This document shows, in pieces, positions 17,651 through 26,800 of a stretch of DNA of 64,000 nucleotides. Source of the stretch: an uncultured Dehalococcoidia bacterium (lineage in GTDB: Bacteria > Chloroflexota > Dehalococcoidia > Lucifugimonadales > Lucifugimonadaceae); contig CAJWWK010000003.1 of the NCBI GenBank assembly GCA_913048295.1, positions 24,094-88,093 on the forward strand, written 5' to 3'. Every line of letters begins with the position of its first letter. Within the stretch, counting starts at the first letter, position 1. Position numbers and translations under genes: made by a program. The notes under the pieces were generated by a model, which was given only the letters and a program-made list of their open reading frames with translations, was not told the origin of the DNA and ran no database searches.

Positions 17651-20221
17651 CTACCTCACCAAACTCTCAGCGAACCGCTCGCTCTCGCGCTCTCGCAGTG
17701 CCACGTTCACCCGGAGCTTCTCCAGTGTCTGCTGAAGCGTCAACTGGCCCTGCGGAACCTCGTGGTCCTCGAAGAATGCGATCACATCGTCCGCCTGGTC
17801 ACCCTTGCTCAGCGAAGTAATCCCCGAAAGCATCCGCACGATGCTGTTCGACGGGAACACCTCGTTGATCTTGTCCCAGTTGTCCTTGACGAACTGCCAC
17901 GCCAGATAGCCCTGCTCCCTGTTCCGCATGCAAACGGCCAGCAGGTAGGGAGCGTCCTGCGTGCGAACCTCACCGCTCAGGCTCATGTCCAGTGTCCGCT
18001 TCATCTCGGCCTCGCCGGGGAACGCCGAAAGCGCCGACTGGTACCGACGCTCTTCCTGCGGGGTCGCCGGGTCCCTGTGCTTTGCCAGGAAAACCTCGTA
18101 CTCGGCAGCCCCACCCTTCGAGGCAACGACCCCGGTGGCCGCAGCGGCAATGTTCGGTTCGACCGATCCCGCATCTCGCAGATATGAATCGTGAAGGTCG
18201 CCCGCATTCTTCTGTGCCAGTCCATCGTCACCGACGTTCGCCAGCAGCCGGATAAACAGCGCCCTCAGTTCGAGGTCACGCGAGGAATCGCCGTCACCCG
18301 GCTCCCACCCGAGCCGGTCCAATGCCGGTTGGGCAAGACCACGCACCGCCGCCCGATACTGTTCCTTCGCTTCACCCTCCACAAGCTTCTCCAGCCCGGC
18401 AAGACAGCCCGAAAGGGCCGTCCAAACATCGAGATCGGTCTCTTCCTGAAAACTCCTCGCGAACACCAGGAAATCGCTGGCCGATGTGCGACCGGCCATC
18501 ACTGATGACCACGTATCGTCGACCAGGCCGTACCGCTCGATCGGTGTCAGGTTTTCAAACATGCTGCCCGAAAGGGCGGTGAGCATTTCGCTGGAATAGC
18601 GCGAGCGGAAAAACCCGCTGCCACCTGCGTTCAGCGCCGCCCAGTCGGCAGGGGAATCGAGTTTAACCTCAGCCGATTTCTCCTCAAGTAGATACCGAAT
18701 CTCGGAAACACCCGCACCGGAGCCGACCTTCAGCACGACCGGCACCGACCAGATCGTTGTATCGGCTATTTCACTCTCGGTATATAGGAACCGGTTCTGC
18801 TCCAGCGTGATAGTCGAGCCGTCCTCCGAGATCGAGGCGCTCACGAGCGGATAGCCGCGCTGGAATATCCACGAATCCATGATCCGGCGTGCGGGCTGCT
18901 GGGTCACGTGCTCAATCGCATCCCACAGGTCGTTCGTTTCGGTGTTCTTGTATTTGTGCTTGTTCAGGTAATAGCTGATCCCGTCGCGAAACTCGTCTTC
19001 GCCCAGGAACTGCTGAAGCATCCGGAGCACCGATCCACCCTTCTCGTAGGTGAGCAGGTCGAACATGCCCTCGGCATCGATAGGCGAATTCACCTCAATC
19101 TCGATCGGCCGCGTGTTGGCAAGCGAATCAACGTCGAACGCCATAGAACGCTCAAGGCTGAACTGGTTCCAGCGGCTCCACTCGCGGTTGAAATTATCCG
19201 AAGACATCGTCGCCATAAAAGTAGCGAACGCCTCATTCAACCAGATCCCGTTCCACCACTCCATCGTCACCAGATCGCCAAACCACATGTGAGCAATTTC
19301 GTGCGCGATCACGTCGGCGACCCGCAGCAGTTCAGGCTCGGTGGACCGCGATTTGTCGACCAGCAACAATACTTCCCGGTAGGTGATGCAGCCGAGGTTC
19401 TCCATCGCCCCGAACGCGAAGTCAGGCACCGCCACCATGTCGAGTTTCTGCCCTGGATACGGAATGCCGTAATACTTCGCGAAGAACCTCAGCGCGAACG
19501 CACCGGCTTCGAGCGAGTAGTCAGTCAGGTGGCCCTTGCCAACCGGGTGGACAATCCGTAGCGGTACGCCATCAACATCAACAGGGTCGGTAGCCTCGAA
19601 AGGACCCACGATGAAAGCCACCAGGTAGGTCGACATCACCATCGTGTCTTCGAACAGCACCCGTTTCAGGTCATTGCCAAGACCGGTTTCGGAGACGATC
19701 GGACCGTTGGAAACAACGAACTCACCCACTGGCACGTCGAGAGTCACACCAAACGACGCCTTGAAGGCAGGTTCATCGAAACAGGGGAAGGCCCGTCGGG
19801 CGTGGGTGCTCTCAAACTGCGTGGTGGCGATCGTGTGCTCTATACCGTCTTCATCAGTGAAAGTCGACCGGTAAAAACCGTGTAGCTGGTCGTTCAGAAT
19901 TCCGGTGAAATCAGCGCCTATCGTGTAGGGACCCGGCGACAATTCCGAACTAAAGCCCAGTGTCACCCGCTCCATATCTACGTCGTGCTCGATTCCGCTC
20001 GCGTCGGTTCTCGCACCGATCGCATCGAGCACCCATGCCGACGAAATCTGCAGGTCGGCGGAGTTGAGCTGAATCTGTCCGGTCGACTGCCCGACCTCTA
20101 CTTCGATCTCGACGCTGCCCGAAAACGTCGCTTCTGCAAGGTCAGGAGCGAGCGTAATCCGATAGTGCGATGGCACGACGATGGAAGGCAGGCGATGTGG
20201 ATTCGATACGGCGTCAGGCAA
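17651..20221 (-). CDS. M1 family zinc aminopeptidase
   Basis: 856 residues with the full M1 order: N-terminal beta domain, the exopeptidase motif FGAMENLG, zinc site HEIAH (near residue 308) with the third ligand in WLNEAFATF 18 residues on, and a long alpha-helical ERAP1-like C-terminal domain. It removes N-terminal residues from peptides in the cytoplasm; no signal peptide is seen. The closest named relatives are puromycin-sensitive-type aminopeptidases. It is flanked on both sides by REP-like repeats. Confidence 0.95.
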   Translation of the reverse strand: MPDAVSNPHRLPSIVVPSHYRITLAPDLAEATFSGSVEIEVEVGQSTGQIQLNSADLQISSAWVLDAIGARTDASGIEHDVDMERVTLGFSSELSPGPYTIGADFTGILNDQLHGFYRSTFTDEDGIEHTIATTQFESTHARRAFPCFDEPAFKASFGVTLDVPVGEFVVSNGPIVSETGLGNDLKRVLFEDTMVMSTYLVAFIVGPFEATDPVDVDGVPLRIVHPVGKGHLTDYSLEAGAFALRFFAKYYGIPYPGQKLDMVAVPDFAFGAMENLGCITYREVLLLVDKSRSTEPELLRVADVIAHEIAHMWFGDLVTMEWWNGIWLNEAFATFMATMSSDNFNREWSRWNQFSLERSMAFDVDSLANTRPIEIEVNSPIDAEGMFDLLTYEKGGSVLRMLQQFLGEDEFRDGISYYLNKHKYKNTETNDLWDAIEHVTQQPARRIMDSWIFQRGYPLVSASISEDGSTITLEQNRFLYTESEIADTTIWSVPVVLKVGSGAGVSEIRYLLEEKSAEVKLDSPADWAALNAGGSGFFRSRYSSEMLTALSGSMFENLTPIERYGLVDDTWSSVMAGRTSASDFLVFARSFQEETDLDVWTALSGCLAGLEKLVEGEAKEQYRAAVRGLAQPALDRLGWEPGDGDSSRDLELRALFIRLLANVGDDGLAQKNAGDLHDSYLRDAGSVEPNIAAAATGVVASKGGAAEYEVFLAKHRDPATPQEERRYQSALSAFPGEAEMKRTLDMSLSGEVRTQDAPYLLAVCMRNREQGYLAWQFVKDNWDKINEVFPSNSIVRMLSGITSLSKGDQADDVIAFFEDHEVPQGQLTLQQTLEKLRVNVALRERESERFAESLVR

Positions 20222-20353
20222 TGTTCGCTCCGGTTCAGGTAAAAAGTGTCTTCGGAGCCTACCGCGCGGCGAAGCTACGCGCTACCCGTCTCGACTTGCC
20301 ATCTCCGACTGAGCGTCTACGGAACCTGTATCCGAGACTCACGTTCCCATACG

Positions 20354-20393
20354 CTCCTTCTCCATCAGGGAGAGGCTGCGGCGAGGGGGAACT
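20354..20393. repeat. Single REP-like element
   Basis: CTCCTTCTCCATCAGGGAGAGG followed by a CTGCGGCGAGGGGGAA tail. The head shares CCATCAGGGAGAGG and the tail shares GAGGGGGAA with the unit at 17493. It lies in the 189-bp gap between the enolase-superfamily and aminopeptidase genes. Confidence 0.6.
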
Positions 20394-20410
20394 GGTCCAA
20401 TGAATCCCGA

Positions 20411-21553
20411 CTAAACCGAATACCCGACCGACCCATCAATACGAATCGGGACGCCCAGACCCCGCGGATCAAACGCCCGCGCCATTAAGGCGTCGCCATC
20501 AACCGTCACACCGATTCCCGGTGAATCGGGAACCGGAATAAACCCGCCCTCGCGTTTCCACGCCGTGGTGAACATCGAATTCTCAGGTGCCTCGTCCGCC
20601 TTCGTGTATTCCTGTGTCAGGAAGTTCGGTATGGACGTATCGATACTGCAGGCTGCCGCCGTGAGAACAGGGCCTAAAAAGTTATGGGTGACGAGCGCCG
20701 AGTGGTACGACTCAGCAAGGCCTGCGATCTTCTTCACCTGTGTAATACCGCCGCCCAGTCCGAGGTCCGGTCTTACATACTGGCTCCCCCCGGCCTCGAA
20801 CAGCTCTCTGAACTCCCAGATATTGTGCATTCGCTCGCCGTTGGCAACCGGGAGCGTCGTGCGCTTCGCTATTTCACCCTGTGACTTGATCGAATCGATC
20901 TGCACCGGATCCTCGTAAAACAACGGCCTGAACTCAACCAGGTGCTCGGCAAGCGCGATCGCGTTCATCGGGGTCAGCTTCCGGTGGATCTCCAGGATGA
21001 TGTCTACATCGAGCCCCGCACCCTCCCGCATCGCAGCCACGTTCTCGCGCGTGTCGTGAATCAGCCGCGCAAGGGTCATCGATTCAAAGCCGATCGGCAG
21101 CGGGTCGGTCTTGATCGCCGTGAATCCCTCTTCCGCAGCAGCCAGGGCGTTCAGCCGCAACCCCTCGGCAACGGTTGTGCCGTCCTGCATGCTTCCGCCC
21201 ATCAGCAGGTGAAGACGAATCTTCTCTCGCACCTTGCCACCGAGCAGTTGCCACACCGGGGCCTCGAACGCCTTGCCCTTGATGTCCCACAGCGCGATGT
21301 CGACCGAACTTAGCGCGCCGGAGATCACCGAGCCCCTGAACGGCCCCATCCGGTACAGGTACTGCCAGTGGTGCTCTATCTGAAGCGGGTCCTGGCCGAC
21401 AAGATACTCAGAAAACTTCTTTACGACGGCATCGGATGCTTCCAGGTACCCCCAGCAGGCGGACTGGCCGATTCCTTCCAGACCGTTGTCGGTAAATATC
21501 CGGACGATCTGCATGTTCCCCGCAAGGACCGACTCCACTCGTTCAATTTTCAT
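20411..21553 (-). CDS. Mandelate racemase/muconate-lactonizing enzyme (enolase superfamily)
   Basis: About 380 residues from ATG 21553, which has AGGA 9 nt upstream; a longer start at 21610 is less likely. The capping domain is followed by the barrel with Mg ligand regions LEIHRK, FYEDPVQ and VANGERMH, a segment RPDLGLGGG and an acid-base His in VTHNFLGP. A His in the second-strand region (LEIH) is a feature of acid-sugar dehydratases, so an aldonate or uronate dehydratase is more likely than a racemase. The gene is 76 bp behind the HAD gene on the same strand. SAR202-type genomes are known for many such paralogues. Confidence 0.88.
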   Translation of the reverse strand: MKIERVESVLAGNMQIVRIFTDNGLEGIGQSACWGYLEASDAVVKKFSEYLVGQDPLQIEHHWQYLYRMGPFRGSVISGALSSVDIALWDIKGKAFEAPVWQLLGGKVREKIRLHLLMGGSMQDGTTVAEGLRLNALAAAEEGFTAIKTDPLPIGFESMTLARLIHDTRENVAAMREGAGLDVDIILEIHRKLTPMNAIALAEHLVEFRPLFYEDPVQIDSIKSQGEIAKRTTLPVANGERMHNIWEFRELFEAGGSQYVRPDLGLGGGITQVKKIAGLAESYHSALVTHNFLGPVLTAAACSIDTSIPNFLTQEYTKADEAPENSMFTTAWKREGGFIPVPDSPGIGVTVDGDALMARAFDPRGLGVPIRIDGSVGYSV

Positions 21554-21629
21554 CTGCGTAATTCCTGCGATTCTTCGGACGGTGCTGAAAGCAACAACCG
21601 GATTGGTCAACAGCTGAAGATGATACGCA

Positions 21630-22349
21630 CTATTCGGCCATCATTTCGTCGATCAGCGCCATCGTCGATTCCATATCAGTCACGCGCGGATGTTTTTCAT
21701 AGTTCGGATACCCGTTATACCTGTCCATCAAGATCGGTCTCAGACCGGCGTTTTCCGCTCCATAAATGTCCGATTCGAGTTGATCACCCACGAACAAGGC
21801 CTCGTCCGCAGTTACCCGGGCCTTCGATAGCGCCGCTTCAAAAATTCTCGGATCCGGCTTTTCGAATCCCGTCTCTCCAGACGTGACGGCAAAGTCGACG
21901 TGGCCGGTCAGTTTCATCTCGTCGCACAGTTTCTCCGCCGACTGATTGATGTTCGATATTGCTCCAACGGACAGTCCGCGCGATCTGATCTGGTCGAGTC
22001 CGCCGATCACATCAGGAAACAACGCGAACCGATACTCCTGTTTTTGCACTTCACTCCACACCTGCGCGGCGGTCGCAAGCTCAACGTCGTACCCCGCTCC
22101 CTGGAGTATCAACTGCTCGAAGCGTGAAAAGAACGCCCACTGCTCGTTAACGTTCAGTGTCCTCACTGGTCGAGTGGCGTTCTGGCCCGTCAAAAACTCG
22201 TCCGCCATGTGATACCCGGCGTCGATGCCCTGTTTCGTCACCTTAAACCCGAATTTTGTCGCAGCGCGCGCCTGAATCTCTTCACGAGGGGGGTCGAAAC
22301 CCGCAAGCGTGCCGTACAGATCGAAAAACACCGCCCGAATTTCGGTCAT
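21630..22349 (-). CDS. HAD-superfamily hydrolase
   Basis: About 240 residues from ATG 22349 (MTEIRAVFFDLYGTL). Motif I is DLYGTL with the nucleophile Asp, motif II is AISNIN, the conserved Lys lies in GFEKPD, and motif III is FVGDQLESDIYGA. A helical cap lies between motifs I and II, as in phosphoglycolate- or haloacid-dehalogenase-type members. A longer start at 22430 would run into the ComF-like gene. Substrate unknown. Confidence 0.88.
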   Translation of the reverse strand: MTEIRAVFFDLYGTLAGFDPPREEIQARAATKFGFKVTKQGIDAGYHMADEFLTGQNATRPVRTLNVNEQWAFFSRFEQLILQGAGYDVELATAAQVWSEVQKQEYRFALFPDVIGGLDQIRSRGLSVGAISNINQSAEKLCDEMKLTGHVDFAVTSGETGFEKPDPRIFEAALSKARVTADEALFVGDQLESDIYGAENAGLRPILMDRYNGYPNYEKHPRVTDMESTMALIDEMMAE

Positions 22350-22371
22350 CCTGAAAATGCCGCGGCTGAAA

Positions 22372-23103
22372 TCATTTAAACCCCCCGATCGGCTGGACCG
22401 CGAGCGCAGCAACACCCACCCAATCGGCACCCGCAGATTTCAACACCGAAGCGCACGACTTCGCGGTGCTACCAGTAGTAACGTCATCCACCAACAGAAT
22501 CCACCTGCCAACGACGTCACCGGCTGCACTACCGGGCTTACCGGACCCGACCTCAAAAGCGCCCGCAAGCGACCGTTGTCTGGCAACCGCAGTCGGCTGT
22601 TCGGTCTGCGGCACCGTGCTGTGGGCGCGAATCAGAACGCCGCTAAGAAAATCCACCCCGAGCCGGCGCGCCGACAGCTGCCTGAATAGCTCGGACTGGT
22701 TGTAGCCCCGTGAGCGCACTCGTGAACTGTGGAGGGGAACAGGCACCACAAGGTCGGCCTCGCTCCTGAGCAGACCCTCGGTGTTGAACAGGCTGCCAAG
22801 CACCGGTCCCAGCGCCCGAATATCGTCAAACTTGAAAGCCTTGATCGCCGAACCGACAGGGCTGTCGTACATGTAGGAACCGTACAGCCGGTCGAGACTG
22901 GAGCGCTCGGCGATGCAACGGGCGCAGGTGCCAGCCTTCGTAAGCGATTCGGCGCACTTTCTACACACGTTTGCCGGTACCGCGGTCGACTCCGCAATGC
23001 AGGTATGGCAGAGTAACTCCCCCTCCCTGCCGCAATGGACGCAGGAGGATGGAAATGCCAGGTTCAGCGCATAAGACGCGAAACCTTTGAAACTGGCGAT
23101 CAT
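22372..23103 (-). CDS. ComF-like phosphoribosyltransferase-family protein
   Basis: About 243 residues from ATG 23103; the annotated longer frame adds 52 residues without family features. The N-terminus has zinc-ribbon cysteines (CVHCG, CHTC, CRKC, CARC). The C-terminal domain is a type I phosphoribosyltransferase fold with PVPLHSSRVRSRGYNQ and the PRPP loop ILLVDDVTTGSTA. ComF proteins support DNA uptake in competent bacteria; in others the role is unclear. The gene is divergent from hpf. Confidence 0.88.
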   Translation of the reverse strand: MIASFKGFASYALNLAFPSSCVHCGREGELLCHTCIAESTAVPANVCRKCAESLTKAGTCARCIAERSSLDRLYGSYMYDSPVGSAIKAFKFDDIRALGPVLGSLFNTEGLLRSEADLVVPVPLHSSRVRSRGYNQSELFRQLSARRLGVDFLSGVLIRAHSTVPQTEQPTAVARQRSLAGAFEVGSGKPGSAAGDVVGRWILLVDDVTTGSTAKSCASVLKSAGADWVGVAALAVQPIGGFK

Positions 23104-23246
23104 TACCGGTGAAAACTCATGACTAGCTTGGTATCTGCAGGGCGGAGCGGCAATAGAATAACTAACTGACGGACTAGAGCCTAATTCACGACCCGGCTCG
23201 CGAGAACAGGTCAAGAAGGTAGTTATTAGCTCGAATTGAGCGAAAC

Positions 23247-23840
23247 GTGGAACTGACAATCACCGCGAACAACACGACTCTCACCGACGCGATCAAGAAA
23301 TACGCCGAAAAGCGGTTGAGCATCCTTAATCGAAGGTTTCGTGACCCGGTGCCTGTATTTCTGCTGATCCGAAAAGAGCAAACCCGAAAAGAAGACGAAC
23401 GTTACATCGCTGAAGTGACGATCAGGATGAAGCGGGGTGTAATTCGCGGCGAAATGCGCGGCGATACGCCCTACACGGCAATCGACCACGTTTCGGATAC
23501 CGTTACCCGGCAGATCCGCAGATATAAGACCCGCTATTCTAGGAAATCTCGGAAAGATGCCGCTGGTGGACTGGGGCTCGCAGTCGCAGAACAGCTGGCC
23601 CAGACCACTGCGGACGACACGGCGGACGAAGGCGATGTCCAGACTCTCGCACACGGCCAGCTGGTCCGAACGAAGCGACACGCGATAGCGCTGGAAACTG
23701 TTGAGGACGCAGCCGAACAGATGGAAATGCTGGGCCACAACTTCTACGTGTTTCGCAACAAGGAAAACGGTGAAATAAATGTTGTTTACCAACGGCACGA
23801 CGATGACTACGGCCTGATCGTTCCCGAAGACGCAGAGTAA
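23247..23840 (+). CDS. hpf: Ribosome hibernation promoting factor, long form
   Basis: 197 residues starting at GTG 23247. The N-terminal S30AE domain (about 1-100) binds the 30S decoding region, and the C-terminal domain (about 140-195, VRTKRHAIALETVEDAAEQME and FYVFRNKENGEINVVYQR) drives 100S dimer formation. Having both domains makes it the long HPF. It is expected to be induced in stationary phase or starvation. It is divergent from the ComF-like gene; the region downstream is convergent with the YYY gene. Confidence 0.93.
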   Translation: MELTITANNTTLTDAIKKYAEKRLSILNRRFRDPVPVFLLIRKEQTRKEDERYIAEVTIRMKRGVIRGEMRGDTPYTAIDHVSDTVTRQIRRYKTRYSRKSRKDAAGGLGLAVAEQLAQTTADDTADEGDVQTLAHGQLVRTKRHAIALETVEDAAEQMEMLGHNFYVFRNKENGEINVVYQRHDDDYGLIVPEDAE

Positions 23841-23886
23841 TCGTTCGTCAACGAGCGAGCACGGAGCATAACGCCCACACAAGCGA

Positions 23887-26800
23887 CTAACGCTCGCGCG
23901 GCGTGTACTCATAGATGATTACCGGTGTATCCAGATCGGAGCCGGATGGAGGGTAGACTTGGACCAGCCCATCCGAGGCCATCCGCTCGAACTTAAACAA
24001 CCCAATTATCGAATACTTGGCCCGTTCCATCTCGCCAACGTAAACGTACTTTACGTCGTAATTATCGAGGGTCTGGAGAGCAGTGAACCGCAACGGTGAA
24101 TTGTAGAAATCGTCTATTTCTGCCCGCCGTGCGGCGACCGTAAATGAATACCCGGCGCGTTGCTGATTCTGGTGGTTGTCCCAGCCGATAACCGAGGGTA
24201 GCCCGGTGTATACCGATATACGGTTTCCCCAACTGTAAAGGTGACTCAATCCCTCGATGATCACGGGGGAGCCCTCTACATTCTGCTGCATCCACTTGAT
24301 CGCATCGAAATCGTACTTCAGCGTAAGGGGGCCTTCTTTATCGAAGTAAGTGGCCGATTCCATGTACGACATTCCGTCAAGTGCGAGTGCGTTTGTCTCA
24401 AACCGCGTGGCATTCCTGTCACGAGTCCCGAGAACCGGATAAATCATTACTCCGACTGCAAGAACCGCAAGCGAACCCAGCCACACACCACGGCCTGCCC
24501 GGAGTTTACTCAGTGAAAGCTTTCCCGCGTCCGCAAGCACCCACAGGAAATACGACGATGCCATTGCAAGTAACACCCACGCCTGAAGATAGAACTTGAA
24601 CACCGTGTTCATTCGGCCGATGTCGTCTTTCACCGTGAACACATCGACTCCGGCTGCCATCGCCATCGCCATGCCCACCATTCCGACGGCCACCAACAAA
24701 TACCTTGTGCCCGGCTGCGCAGCCCGCCGGGCGGCCAGACCAACTCCCAGTACCGCCACGCTAAGCACGATGGTGAACGAGATGGTCGCAAATCCGCTGA
24801 CGGCGAGCGTAACTGCAACCGCTACCACCAACACCATCGCAACCGGCCAGGTCCACCCCCTGAGCCCCGAGCCATACGCCGGTCCGCTCGCGAGCGCTGT
24901 CAATACACCCGGAAGTCGCTCTCGCAGCATAAATACGAGCCAGCTCACGACGAGCAACAGGAATATCGAGTGGATCACGACGTATCGCCACAGGTCCGTT
25001 CTGAACTGGCTCTTTATCACCCCATCGTTAAACAGCTCGAAATTCACGTGAAATGGCAGGTAAACCAGCTGCCCGACTACAACCACGAACACTGTGCTCA
25101 CGACGCCAACCACCAGGCGGTCGATCAGTGTGCGACCGGATGTGAGCAAGTGACCACCCACCAGGAACGCCCCGGCAAGCATCAGCTGCGTCGGAAAATC
25201 CCAGGCATTAATGGTTCTGAGCGAACCGACCAGAACACCGATGACAAAAAGCCCTGCCAGCGATTCCGCCCACGGTCGTCTTCGCCCAATCCGCAGGTAC
25301 GCCGCGATAGTCGCGGCGAACGCGGTGATCGCTATGGGTATCGCTATCAAATGTGCGTGCAGGTCGGCAAACAGGAATGTGAAATAAGGGAACTCGGTAA
25401 TCTCGTTGGCACCGGTATCGGGTTCCATCATCCTCGAACTTCGCCAGAAGTCGAACTCGCCAAACATCCCGTCCTGAAAGAACACCCGCGACGCACCCTG
25501 AAGCAGCTGCAGCAGACCGTCGATGTTCCCGGCTACGGCCACCAAAACCGCCGCCGCCAGGCCCGCATATATCGGGGATCGCTTCGACCACGCCGGAAGC
25601 CGCCGGGCCCGCAATGTCAGTTCGGCAAGACCACTCACTATCGAGTAAACACCACCCACGGTAAAGGCGAACAACAGCGGCACCGCAAGGTTGTACGCGA
25701 CCGACGGGACGATGCCTGTGAACCGGATCAACGAAGCGATCATGAACTGTCCGAAGTAGTAGTAGTTCAGATACCCACCCGCGTACCACGGGTCGTAGGG
25801 CGGAAGGGTCGTCGAACGGACCACGGCGTTGAGATACGCAAAATCCATTGGCTTTTCGCCACCCTTGTACGTCTCCCATAGATCGGGGTTGGCAGCCCGA
25901 ACCAGCAGGAAAGCAACGAACGCAACAAGCAACAGCAGTTCCATCCACATAAACCGGCGGGCGTTCGCCTTCAGATGCGACAGAAAGTCACCACCGGTCG
26001 CCCGGGTCACGAAGTAGGAAACCGCCGCCACTATCAACAATGCGAAAAGAACGGTCAGGAAGCTGAAAGTAACGATGTTCGCGCTGACAAGCAGCCACGC
26101 GGTAGTCGCTACCAGCACAAGTCCCAGCGGCTTGGCAAAAAGGTACCCGCCATCCGGCCACGGCCTGAACACCACGAACGCGATTGGCAACACAGCCAGC
26201 GCAAATAATTGGGCTGCCGCGTACCACACTATGGGAGTCAGCCAATCTGGCAGCCACCTCAAGAATGTGATCGAACTCCAGGTGCCGCCCGACTGCTGTA
26301 TTGAGGCAACTTCATCTGAAAGCAGCAGCCCGATTTCGGTACTGACAAACCCTTGTGAACCAAATTCGGATACGCCGATCGCGTCGGCCAGTTCCTCCGC
26401 TGAATAATCGCCGGTGTTCTCGAACACAAAAGTCTGTGGGTGCTCGTAGACCGAGAAACTCTCATCGGCCCACCCAAACCCGGCAGTCAGAAAACCACTG
26501 GACGGCGGCTCGAACCCTTCGGGCGGCCCGAACTCCAGCCTCGCGAACGGGTCTTCGTAATAGTCCACTCCCAGACCGCCGGCGTAACGGCCACTGGAAT
26601 CTACCATCTCGAATCCAAGCTCACCCGCGAAAAGTTTTTCGTAAAAATTTGAGGTTACCGGGTAGCGGTCGGGCAGTCGCGGGATGGTCGCGTAGAGACG
26701 GTTACTGAGCAACACAAAATAGTCGGCCCCGGACAACTGTTCTGTCAGCCGTTCAAACTTTTGTGGGCTATCCGGGTTATACAGTTCAACCCGTTCGTGC

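Noticed and set aside
24970..25881. Long plus-strand frame inside the giant membrane protein gene
   Set aside because: Shadow of the minus-strand gene; His/Arg/Gln-rich translation with no family features.
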